DNA from: Lutispora sp.
GTDB taxonomy: Bacteria; Bacillota; Clostridia; Lutisporales; Lutisporaceae
DNA: 6,343 nucleotides
Assembly (NCBI GenBank): GCA_030834765.1
Contig: JAUQXG010000232.1
Span: 1 to 6,343, forward strand
Direction: 5' to 3'
Below the pieces are notes generated by a model. It ran no database searches and was not told where the DNA came from. It saw only the letters and a list, made by a program, of their open reading frames with translations. The translations under genes were made by a program, and so were the position numbers. Positions 1 through 5,450 of the stretch are shown here, piece after piece. The number at the start of each line of letters is the position of its first letter. Position 1 is the first letter of the stretch.

Positions 1-226
1 TCTTACCTGCATCTTTTAATGCATTTAGTGCTGCTTTTGTTGCTAAATCAGAAGTAGCTGTTCCATTATCTGCAACTCGCCTTTCTTTTATACCAGTTCT
101 GCTTATTATCCATTCATTATTTGTATCTATTATTTTTTCAAAATACTTATTATCATAAATTTTATCAGGTAAAAAGCTACCTGTTCCGATGATTCCTGCT
201 CCAAAATGGAGATTATTCAACAACAT
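1..226 (-). CDS. fabH: Beta-ketoacyl-ACP synthase III, 5' part only (runs off window start)
   Basis: FabH (KAS III) condenses an acyl-CoA primer with malonyl-ACP to start type II fatty-acid synthesis in the cytosol. Only the first 75 codons are present. They show the family's N-terminal pattern: GAGIIGTGSFLPD near residues 9-21, then DTNNEWIISRTGIKERR near residues 34-50, the usual 'TGIKERR' signature. The catalytic Cys, His and Asn lie beyond the window, so activity cannot be judged. The start is my choice: ATG at 226-224 lies inside plsX and gives a 14-base overlap. It sits only 3 bases after an AGGAG, and two in-frame TTG codons (223-221 and 220-218) follow at better spacing, so the true start could be one of those. 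Translation is probably coupled to plsX in the fapR-plsX-fabH operon. Family assignment is firm; the start is moderate. Confidence 0.93.
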   Translation of the reverse strand, partial: MLLNNLHFGAGIIGTGSFLPDKIYDNKYFEKIIDTNNEWIISRTGIKERRVADNGTATSDLATKAALNALKDAGK

Positions 227-1220
227 CAACTCCTGTAATAGTTATTTGTTCCTTTATCATTTCTATACACGAATTATCAAATAGTATTTTAGCTTGCCTT
301 ATAGCATTTTTGAAAGCATTGGCATTTGAACTACCATGTGCCTTAATCATAATTCCATCAATGCCTAAAAAAGGAGCTCCTCCATATTCGGTATAATCAA
401 ACTTCTTCTTGAATTCTTTTAAACCATCTTTAAGAAGCAACGCACCAATTTTGTTTTTTGTATTCTTAGTAAACTCTTGCTTAAGCAATTTTAAAATAGT
501 TGCAGCTGTGCCTTCTGTGCTTTTCAGTAATACATTTCCTGCAAATCCATCGCAAACACAAACGTCACAAACTCCATCTAATATATCTCTTGCTTCAACA
601 TTTCCTATGAAGTTAATATTCAATTTACTTAACAGCTCATAGCTTTGTTTTGTAAGCTCGTTCCCTTTACCTGCTTCTGCACCAATGTTAAGCATTCCCA
701 CTCTCGGCTTCGCTATCCCATTTACCGTTTGCATGTAGATTGAACCCATCATTGCAAATTGTTCAAGGTTCTTGGGCTTACAATCTGCATTTGCACCTGC
801 ATCAATAATCATACAGCTTCCTTGCATAGTAGGCATAATAGGAGAAAGAGCTGGTCTGTCTATTCCCTTTATTCTTCCTACCTTTAACAGTGAACCTGCT
901 AAGAATGCTCCTGTACTTCCGGCTGATACAAATGCATCACATTGCTCCTCTTTTACAAGTTTAAGACCAATTACCATAGAAGAATCCTTTTTCTGTCTAA
1001 TGGCAGTTACAGGAGAATCATCATTCAGTATTATTTCTGAAGCATCTATAATAGTTAAATGACCTGATTTTATGAATTTATCTTCGACGTATTTATTTAT
1101 TTCATCCTTTTTTCCAATTAAAAATACTTCAATTCCATATTCTTCAATGGCTTGCAAGGTACCTTCAATGATAGCTTTAGGTGCATGATCTCCACCCATT
1201 GCATCTATGGCAATTTTCAT
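213..1220 (-). CDS. plsX: Phosphate acyltransferase PlsX (acyl-ACP:phosphate transacylase)
   Basis: PlsX converts acyl-ACP and phosphate to acyl-phosphate, the donor used by PlsY for the first acylation of glycerol-3-phosphate; it is a peripheral membrane enzyme. The protein opens with KIAIDAMGGDHAP, the family signature, and carries SAGSTGAFLAGSLLKVGRIKGIDRPAL near residues 100-126, a GSCMIIDAGANADCKP segment near 134-149, and DGFAGNVLLKSTEG near 224-237, all typical. The length of 335 residues fits the family. Two adjacent ATG codons exist, at 1223 and 1220. I chose the second because its spacing from the AGGAGG of the upstream ribosome binding site is 7 bases rather than 4 and family members usually begin MRIAVDAMGG. 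It abuts fapR and overlaps fabH, so it is the middle gene of a FapR-controlled operon. Confidence 0.96.
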   Translation of the reverse strand: MKIAIDAMGGDHAPKAIIEGTLQAIEEYGIEVFLIGKKDEINKYVEDKFIKSGHLTIIDASEIILNDDSPVTAIRQKKDSSMVIGLKLVKEEQCDAFVSAGSTGAFLAGSLLKVGRIKGIDRPALSPIMPTMQGSCMIIDAGANADCKPKNLEQFAMMGSIYMQTVNGIAKPRVGMLNIGAEAGKGNELTKQSYELLSKLNINFIGNVEARDILDGVCDVCVCDGFAGNVLLKSTEGTAATILKLLKQEFTKNTKNKIGALLLKDGLKEFKKKFDYTEYGGAPFLGIDGIMIKAHGSSNANAFKNAIRQAKILFDNSCIEMIKEQITITGVDVVE

Positions 1221-1222
1221 CA

Positions 1223-1801
1223 TTACTCCTCCTCCTCTTTCGTTGAAAAAGAAACAAGTATAAATTTACCTCTAAATACTTCTACCTGTTTTACCTTAAT
1301 AAACACCCAAACAAAATATTTATTTCCTCTAGTTCTAACAACATCAGCTTTTGCAATTAATTTGTCTCCAGCAAAAACCGGACTCTTATATTTAATATTT
1401 GCTACTCCAATTAATGCTACACTGGCATCAATTACAGCTATAGCAATTGATTCAGCTTGCGCAAATATATGGCTTCCTCTTACTACATTGGTTTTTTCAA
1501 ATGCCATATCTTCGTTTGTTTCAAGAATAGAGATACCATTACTTCCAAGATTTAAATCAACTAACTCTCCAATAATCTCTTTTCCTTCAATGGACTTCAC
1601 TTTTGTATAGTTTTTTTCGGCAACATTTTTTATTCGTTCCCTAAGTTCAGGTATTCCAAGCTCCAGTCTGTCAAGTCTTATGGTTTGTATACTAACATAA
1701 AAAACATCGGCTAATTCTTCATCTGTAAGAAAAGGATCGGCTTTAACCCTTTGTATCAAATTATTTTGTCTTTCTTTCTTCCCGCTTCCTTTTCCTTTCA
1801 T
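1223..1801 (-). CDS. fapR: FapR, malonyl-CoA-responsive repressor of lipid synthesis genes
   Basis: FapR represses fatty-acid and phospholipid genes and is released from DNA by malonyl-CoA. The predicted protein has 192 residues, close to the 188 of Bacillus subtilis FapR. Residues 9-60 form a DeoR-like helix-turn-helix with the near-invariant [20 protein letters not shown], followed by the linker ERIKNVAEK. Residues about 75-186 form the hot-dog effector domain, including [19 protein letters not shown] (108-126), which matches the ligand-binding stretch of known FapR. I placed the start at ATG 1801 because GGAGGA lies 6 bases upstream and the product then begins like the family (Lys-rich, then KERQ). 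A longer reading from 1840 would run through the operator. It ends in four Glu residues. It is first in the operon and has a FapR operator over its own promoter, indicating autoregulation. Confidence 0.96.
   Translation of the reverse strand: MKGKGSGKKERQNNLIQRVKADPFLTDEELADVFYVSIQTIRLDRLELGIPELRERIKNVAEKNYTKVKSIEGKEIIGELVDLNLGSNGISILETNEDMAFEKTNVVRGSHIFAQAESIAIAVIDASVALIGVANIKYKSPVFAGDKLIAKADVVRTRGNKYFVWVFIKVKQVEVFRGKFILVSFSTKEEEE
1226..1237 (-). promoter_or_regulatory. plsX ribosome binding site formed by the fapR Glu codons
   Basis: The last four sense codons of fapR read GAGGAGGAGGAG and are followed directly by TAATGATG. This run contains two overlapping AGGAGG cores, the nearer ending 7 bases before the ATG at 1220. 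The same bases therefore encode the acidic tail of FapR and supply the Shine-Dalgarno sequence of plsX, which implies tight translational coupling. Confidence 0.8.
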
Positions 1802-1807
1802 TTCTCT

Positions 1808-1813
1808 TCCTCC
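1808..1813 (-). promoter_or_regulatory. fapR ribosome binding site that decides the start
   Basis: On the minus strand GGAGGA is followed by AGAGAA and then ATG at 1801. This strong site selects the internal Met over the in-frame ATG at 1840, which lacks such a site and lies within the operator. Confidence 0.8.
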
Positions 1814-1830
1814 AAATTTAGTAGCTAATT

Positions 1831-1847
1831 TTAGTACCAACTACTAA
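1831..1847. promoter_or_regulatory. FapR operator
   Basis: The 17 bases TTAGTACCAACTACTAA form a perfect inverted repeat, with arms TTAGTA and TACTAA around a 5-base centre. This matches the TTAGTAC-type operator known for FapR. It begins 6 bases downstream of the -10 element and covers the predicted transcription start of the fapR operon, so a bound repressor would block initiation. Finding it directly in front of fapR supports negative autoregulation relieved by malonyl-CoA. Confidence 0.87.
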
Positions 1848-1852
1848 TATTA

Positions 1853-1880
1853 ATTATATGATAATATATAGTTTTATCAA
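1853..1880 (-). promoter_or_regulatory. Sigma-A-type promoter of fapR-plsX-fabH
   Basis: The minus strand carries TTGATA (1880-1875) and TATAAT (1858-1853) separated by 16 bases, 5/6 and 6/6 matches to consensus. Initiation about 7 bases downstream would fall at the edge of the FapR operator and give a leader of roughly 45 bases. Confidence 0.8.
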
Positions 1881-1897
1881 ATGCAATAGTTTTAAAT

Positions 1898-1930
1898 AAA
1901 AAAAAGCGAGAAGTAAATATATACTCTCAC
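1898..1930 (-). terminator. Intrinsic terminator after rpmF
   Basis: The minus strand reads GTGAGAGTA (1930-1922), a 6-base loop, then TACTTCTCGC (1915-1906) followed by eight T residues. The arms pair over 9 positions with one G-T pair and one bulged T. It ends the DUF177-rpmF transcript 14 bases past the rpmF stop and lies just upstream of the fapR promoter, separating the two units. Confidence 0.82.
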
Positions 1931-1944
1931 TCTTCTTTAAAAAA

Positions 1945-2127
1945 TTATTTCTCCGAAACGTTTATTACAGTTTTATTCTTATAGTACCCGCATGCCCTGC
2001 ACATTCTGTGAGGTAATTTTGGCTCATGGCACTGTGGACATAAAACCATTCCTGGTATCGTTAATTTCCAGTTCGCTCTTCTTTTGTCTCTTCTTGTTTT
2101 TGAATGTCTTCTTTTTGTTAAGCCCAT
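1945..2127 (-). CDS. rpmF: 50S ribosomal protein L32 (zinc-ribbon C+ form)
   Basis: L32 is a small structural protein of the large ribosomal subunit. The 60-residue product has the basic N-terminal segment KRRHSKTRRDKRRANWKL (5-22), which contacts 23S rRNA, and a zinc ribbon built from Cys30, Cys33, Cys43 and Cys46 around the family motif PQCHEPKLPHRMC. All four cysteines are kept, so this is the zinc-binding form rather than the cysteine-less paralogue used under zinc limitation. It follows the DUF177 gene after 12 bases, a pairing conserved across many bacteria, and is followed by an intrinsic terminator. Its N-terminus reads MGLTKRR rather than the common MAVPKRR, a minor variation. Confidence 0.97.
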   Translation of the reverse strand: MGLTKRRHSKTRRDKRRANWKLTIPGMVLCPQCHEPKLPHRMCRACGYYKNKTVINVSEK

Positions 2128-2131
2128 TGTT

Positions 2132-2140
2132 ACACCTCCT
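2132..2140 (-). promoter_or_regulatory. rpmF ribosome binding site overlapping the upstream stop
   Basis: The minus strand reads TAAGGAGGTGTAACAATG: a full-length AAGGAGGTG Shine-Dalgarno sequence whose first bases belong to the TAA stop of the DUF177 gene. It is the strongest such site in the window, as suits an abundant ribosomal protein. Confidence 0.8.
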
Positions 2141-2652
2141 TATTTCGATTGAAATAACTTACTTAAACCTTGCATTCTTGGATCAATGTTATCTTCCTTA
2201 CAATCACATTTAGTTATGTTCTTGTTTTTTCCGCAAATAGCGCATAAACCATTGCAATCCTCTTTACATAGCGGTTTCATAGGCATAGCAGCAAAAATTT
2301 CACCCAATACCACATCACCAATATCTATAATATCACTTTTATAATAGTAAACATCTTCGTCATCATTCACATCGGCACCTTCTTTGACAAAAGAAAAAAT
2401 GCTATCAACACAAATATGCTCATCATAACTATCTAAGCAACGAGAACAAAATCTCTTCACATCAGTGACAATATTAAGATTTACACTTATCTTGCCTTCA
2501 AAATTAACCATTGAACCATGAACTTCTATTTGTGAAGTTATTAATAAATTTTCGCCGTTAAAATCAATCTTCGTTCCAGATACATCCTGAACTAAATCGA
2601 TCTTTTCCTTTATACCTTCACTCTTAGAAATCCTTGCTACATTTATTTCCAT
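2140..2652 (-). CDS. DUF177 (YceD/YlbN) family protein, cysteine-rich, ribosome-biogenesis associated
   Basis: This 170-residue protein belongs to the DUF177/YceD family, called YlbN in Bacillus, almost always encoded next to rpmF. Work on the bacterial and plastid members links the family to 23S rRNA accumulation; the biochemical role is not settled. Visible hallmarks are a beta-rich N-terminal half, a CSRC pair at Cys69/Cys72, a conserved LGEIFAAMPMKPLC segment (116-129), and a cysteine cluster Cys129-x3-Cys133-x3-Cys137-x2-Cys140 followed by Cys149 and Cys151. It ends with IDPRMQGLSKLF, the usual 'DPR..L..L' tail. The cysteine spacing suggests metal binding, which is inference. The start at 2652 has AGAGGTGAT about 4 bases upstream. 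It is the first gene of the rpmF unit, with its own promoter. Confidence 0.9.
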   Translation of the reverse strand: MEINVARISKSEGIKEKIDLVQDVSGTKIDFNGENLLITSQIEVHGSMVNFEGKISVNLNIVTDVKRFCSRCLDSYDEHICVDSIFSFVKEGADVNDDEDVYYYKSDIIDIGDVVLGEIFAAMPMKPLCKEDCNGLCAICGKNKNITKCDCKEDNIDPRMQGLSKLFQSK

Positions 2653-2682
2653 TTAATCACCTCTATGCAATTGACAAATTTT

Positions 2683-2711
2683 ATTATACAAATCTAGTCA
2701 TGCTTTGTCAA
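2683..2711 (-). promoter_or_regulatory. Consensus sigma-A promoter of DUF177-rpmF
   Basis: The minus strand shows TTGACA (2711-2706) and TATAAT (2688-2683) with a 17-base spacer, a complete match to consensus and the strongest promoter seen here. Initiation near 2676 would give a leader of about 24 bases. A strong constitutive promoter suits a ribosomal protein gene. Confidence 0.85.
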
Positions 2712-2712
2712 G

Positions 2713-2758
2713 AAAAAAAGCTTTACACTATTTGAATTATTAAAAAACAATAGGGCTT
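2713..2758 (-). terminator. Possible weak terminator after ackA
   Basis: Downstream of the ackA stop the minus strand has AAGC (2758-2755) and CTATT (2753-2749), which can pair with GCTT (2721-2718) and AATAG (2732-2728), followed by seven T residues. The stem is short, AT-rich and interrupted by an asymmetric internal loop, with a 16-base apical loop. The T run and position are right, but the hairpin is poor, so some readthrough into DUF177-rpmF is plausible. Confidence 0.35.
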
Positions 2759-2770
2759 AAACTTTCTATA

Positions 2771-3967
2771 TTATTTACTAATTAGTTCCTTTGTATCCCT
2801 AGCTATCACCAATTCCTCATTCGTTGGAATTAAAAGCACTTTTACCTTGGAATCAGCTGTTGAAATATCAGTTTCTTTTCCTCTTACATTATTTTTTGAT
2901 TTATCTATATTCACTCCTAAAAATTCTAGTCCTTGGCAGACTTCTTCTCTCATCATTGCGGAGTTTTCTCCTAACCCAGCAGTAAATATGATTGCATCCA
3001 CTCCGCCCATAGCAGCTGCATAAGCTCCGATATACTTCTTAACCCTATAGGAGAATATCTCCAAAGCTAATTTAGCTCTTAAATTCCCTTTTTCAGCTGC
3101 CTGCTCTATATCTCTAAAATCACTGCTGACTCCTGATATCCCCAATACTCCTGATTTTTTATTTAATAGATTGTCTACTCCAGCTGCATCTAAGCCTTCT
3201 TTATCCATCAAATATTTCACTATAGCTGGATCCATATCCCCGCTTCTTGTCCCCATTACCAAACCCTCTAGCGGTGTAAAGCCCATGCTTGTATCCACAG
3301 ACTTTCCTTTCTCTATAGCAGCTACACTGGCTCCATTGCCTAAATGACATGTAATTAATTTAATGTCCTCTAAAGATTTACCCAGCAGCTCCGCTGCTCT
3401 TTCAGAAACATATCTATGTGATGTTCCATGAAAACCATATCTTCTTATTTTATATTTATCATATAATTCATATGGAATTGCATAAATATAAGAACGTTTT
3501 GGCATTGTTTGATGAAAAGCTGTGTCAAATACAGCCACCATGGGTACCCCAGGTATTAATTCTTTGCATGCCTCTATTCCCAATATGTTTGGTGGATTAT
3601 GAAGTGGTGCTAAATCTATGCACCCTCTTAAAGCTTTCATAACTTCTTCGTTGATTACGACGGATGAGGCAAACATTTCTCCTGCATGGACAACTCTATG
3701 CCCTACTGCATTTATTTCGCTCATATTTTTTATAACACCATAATCTTTATCAATTAAAGCATCCATCACATATTGAAGTGCCTCTTTATGAGTTGGCATA
3801 GGCTTTTCTATATCTACCTTTTCTCCATTAGCAGGTTGATGCTTTAATATAGAACCTGCTATTCCTATTCTTTCAACTAAACCTTTTGCTATTACTCCCT
3901 CAGTTTCCATATCCATAAATTGATACTTTAAAGATGAACTTCCGCAGTTTATTACAAGAACTTTCAT
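2771..3967 (-). CDS. ackA: Acetate kinase
   Basis: AckA interconverts acetyl-phosphate plus ADP and acetate plus ATP; in anaerobes it makes ATP by substrate-level phosphorylation while excreting acetate. At 398 residues it is full length. The ASKHA-fold sequence keeps the residues defined in the Methanosarcina enzyme at the same numbers: Asn7 in [12 protein letters not shown], Arg91 in GHRVVHAGE, His123 in PLHNPPN, Asp148 in [11 protein letters not shown], His180 in [12 protein letters not shown], Arg241 in [10 protein letters not shown] and Glu384 in IPTNEEL. The start at 3967 has GGAGGT 10 bases upstream. Its usual partner pta (phosphotransacetylase) is not adjacent: the upstream neighbour is the divergent tmcAL. 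It ends about 60 bases before the DUF177 promoter, so it appears to be a single-gene unit, perhaps with readthrough downstream. Confidence 0.97.
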   Translation of the reverse strand: MKVLVINCGSSSLKYQFMDMETEGVIAKGLVERIGIAGSILKHQPANGEKVDIEKPMPTHKEALQYVMDALIDKDYGVIKNMSEINAVGHRVVHAGEMFASSVVINEEVMKALRGCIDLAPLHNPPNILGIEACKELIPGVPMVAVFDTAFHQTMPKRSYIYAIPYELYDKYKIRRYGFHGTSHRYVSERAAELLGKSLEDIKLITCHLGNGASVAAIEKGKSVDTSMGFTPLEGLVMGTRSGDMDPAIVKYLMDKEGLDAAGVDNLLNKKSGVLGISGVSSDFRDIEQAAEKGNLRAKLALEIFSYRVKKYIGAYAAAMGGVDAIIFTAGLGENSAMMREEVCQGLEFLGVNIDKSKNNVRGKETDISTADSKVKVLLIPTNEELVIARDTKELISK

Positions 3968-4217
3968 GTAAATATGTACCTCCTATTTTTTATTGTGTAA
4001 TCATATTTTTCTATATAAAAATTTTATTTCCTTCTTTTTTATAGTATAATCATTAAATTATTCTTTATTTAAACATAATAAAATATAATTTGATATAAAT
4101 CGAGGATTATTCATCAATTAATTTCCATCAATTTGAATTACTACATTTAATTTAGTAATTATTATGATACAATATATTAAACAATTTATCTAATTTATTT
4201 CTATGTAGGAGTTTTTT
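3968..4217. other. AT-rich divergent intergenic region between ackA and tmcAL
   Basis: These 250 bases are extremely AT-rich and contain no plausible gene. They must hold promoters in both directions. For ackA the best candidate is weak: TTAAAT (4072-4067) and TATACT (4048-4043) on the minus strand with an 18-base spacer, giving a leader of about 70 bases. The ackA ribosome binding site GGAGGT is at 3978-3983. For tmcAL an extended -10 is listed separately, and AGGAG at 4207-4211 lies 6 bases before its ATG. A direct repeat CATCAATT occurs at 4112-4119 and 4127-4134. I see no convincing riboswitch or terminator. Confidence 0.6.
4165..4173 (+). promoter_or_regulatory. Candidate extended -10 promoter of tmcAL
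   Basis: TGATACAAT is a TG-n extended -10 element with TACAAT at 4168-4173. The region 16 to 18 bases upstream offers only a weak TTTAAT-like -35. Initiation near 4180 would leave a leader of about 38 bases before the ATG at 4218. In such AT-rich DNA this is a moderate to weak call. Confidence 0.35.
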
Positions 4218-5450
4218 ATGAAAACAGTTGGAATTATAAGTGAATATAACCCTTTTCATAATGGGCATAAATATCACCTAGAAAATGCAAAGGCTAAATG
4301 CGAAGCTGATTTTGTTGTATGCATCATGAGTGGCAGCTTTGTTCAGCGTGGGGAGCCCGCCATATTTGATAAATGGACAAGGGCAAAAATGGCCATTGAG
4401 GGCGGCGCTGACCTGATTATAGAGCTTCCTATCGTATATTCATGCCAGCCTGCTGAAATCTTTGCCTATGGCGCGATGAAAATACTTAACTCTATGAATA
4501 TGATAGACTTTCTGTGCTTTGGAAGTGAATCTGGAGACATCAATCAATTAAAGGAAATTTCTAAAATACTTTATTTTGAACCAGCTGAATTAAAAAATCT
4601 TATAAAAATAAATATTGCAAAAGGATTTTCATATCCTAAGGCGTTATCTATATCATTATCTGCTTATTTAGAATCATTTGATGATATACCTGACAAGAAA
4701 GCTTTAGAAAACCCTAATAATACTCTTGCTATTGAATACTTAAAATCTATTATAAAATTAGACAGCAGCATAAAACCTACGACAATAAAACGAACAAATG
4801 ATTATAATGATTTAACTATTAAAAGCACAATCTCTAGCGCTTCGGCTATAAGGCGTGAGCTATATAAAAATGGTATGAGTGAAAATTTAAAACTTACTGT
4901 TCCCCATTTTGTTTGGGATATCACAAATAATCAAATTCAATCAGGAAATATACCGATTTCATTAAATAGTCTGTCAGATATCATGCTATATCAACTCAGA
5001 AGAATGAAATCTGAAGAAATGAAAGATTTTTTCAATGCAAATGAGGGAATTGAAAATCGCATAAAAAAATATGCATTATCTTGTTCAAACATTGAAGAAC
5101 TATTAGAAAATATCAAAGTAAAAAGATATACTAGGACTAATTTACAACGACTCCTGATACATATGCTTATTAATATCACAAGATCAGATACTGCTTTATT
5201 TAAGCAAAATTTAACTCCAGCTTATATTAGAGTACTTGGTTTCAATGATAAAGGTAAATTTCTACTAAAACGCCTAAAGGATAAGTGTAATTATCCTATC
5301 ATAACAAAAGTTGCCGATTTCAAGACAGAAAGCCCTGAGCTAGCAAGGCTTTTTGAACTAGATATTTTATCAACGGATATTTATTCTTTGACTAACACAG
5401 GTAAAAATAAAAAAGCCGGCAAAGACTATTATACTTCGCCGATTTATTAA
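4218..5450 (+). CDS. tmcAL: tRNA(Met) cytidine acetate ligase TmcAL (YlbM family)
   Basis: TmcAL activates acetate with ATP to acetyl-adenylate and transfers the acetyl group to the wobble cytidine (C34) of elongator tRNA-Met, making ac4C. The 410-residue product matches the family along its length. The nucleotidyltransferase signature GIISEYNPFHNGHKYH holds the HxGH motif at His14-His17. It is followed by MSGSFVQRGEPAIFDKW (37-53), GADLIIELPIVYSCQPAEIFAYGA (63-86), FGSESGD (101-107), the ISSASAIRREL helix (205-215), and C-terminal KRYTRTNLQRLLIHMLI (302-318) and PAYIRVLGFNDKGKFLL (334-350). The start has AGGAG 6 bases upstream. It lies divergent from ackA and converges with the patatin-like gene, overlapping it by 4 bases. 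Its last 16 codons overlap the terminator of that gene, and I see no good terminator of its own. Confidence 0.95.
   Translation: MKTVGIISEYNPFHNGHKYHLENAKAKCEADFVVCIMSGSFVQRGEPAIFDKWTRAKMAIEGGADLIIELPIVYSCQPAEIFAYGAMKILNSMNMIDFLCFGSESGDINQLKEISKILYFEPAELKNLIKINIAKGFSYPKALSISLSAYLESFDDIPDKKALENPNNTLAIEYLKSIIKLDSSIKPTTIKRTNDYNDLTIKSTISSASAIRRELYKNGMSENLKLTVPHFVWDITNNQIQSGNIPISLNSLSDIMLYQLRRMKSEEMKDFFNANEGIENRIKKYALSCSNIEELLENIKVKRYTRTNLQRLLIHMLINITRSDTALFKQNLTPAYIRVLGFNDKGKFLLKRLKDKCNYPIITKVADFKTESPELARLFELDILSTDIYSLTNTGKNKKAGKDYYTSPIY
5403..5442 (-). terminator. Terminator of the patatin-like gene, inside the tmcAL coding sequence
   Basis: The minus strand reads TCGGCGAAG (5442-5434), a 9-base loop, CTTTGCCGG (5424-5416), then C and TTTTTTATTTTT. 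The arms pair over nine positions, two of them G-T, and the centre is GC-rich against an AT-rich background. It starts only 4 bases past the hydrolase stop. The same bases encode the last residues of TmcAL, from the NKKAGK segment to TSPI. On the plus strand no T run follows the hairpin, so it should act in one direction only. Confidence 0.82.

Noticed and set aside
409..642. Plus-strand open frame of 77 codons opposite plsX
   Set aside because: It lies wholly antisense to the well-supported plsX, has no recognisable domain, and no clear ribosome binding site was noted.
772..1062. Plus-strand open frame of 96 codons opposite plsX
   Set aside because: Antisense shadow of a conserved gene; the product resembles no family I recognise.
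1152..1610. Plus-strand open frame of 152 codons opposite fapR and plsX
   Set aside because: Its length is notable, but it is entirely antisense to two conserved genes and its composition (Ser, Thr, Ile, Leu rich) is what reverse reading of such coding sequence gives.
1802..1840. Thirteen-residue N-terminal extension of FapR from ATG 1840
   Set aside because: It would translate through the FapR operator and the predicted leader, lacks a ribosome binding site, and is not like known FapR N-termini.
4045..4050. Plus-strand TATAAT as a second tmcAL promoter
   Set aside because: No acceptable -35 at 16-18 bases upstream, and it would give a leader of more than 150 bases; it overlaps the minus-strand TATACT candidate.
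3968..4217. Possible riboswitch or small RNA in the divergent gap
   Set aside because: No GC-bearing stems, no terminator-like hairpin and no recognisable aptamer core; the sequence is low-complexity AT.
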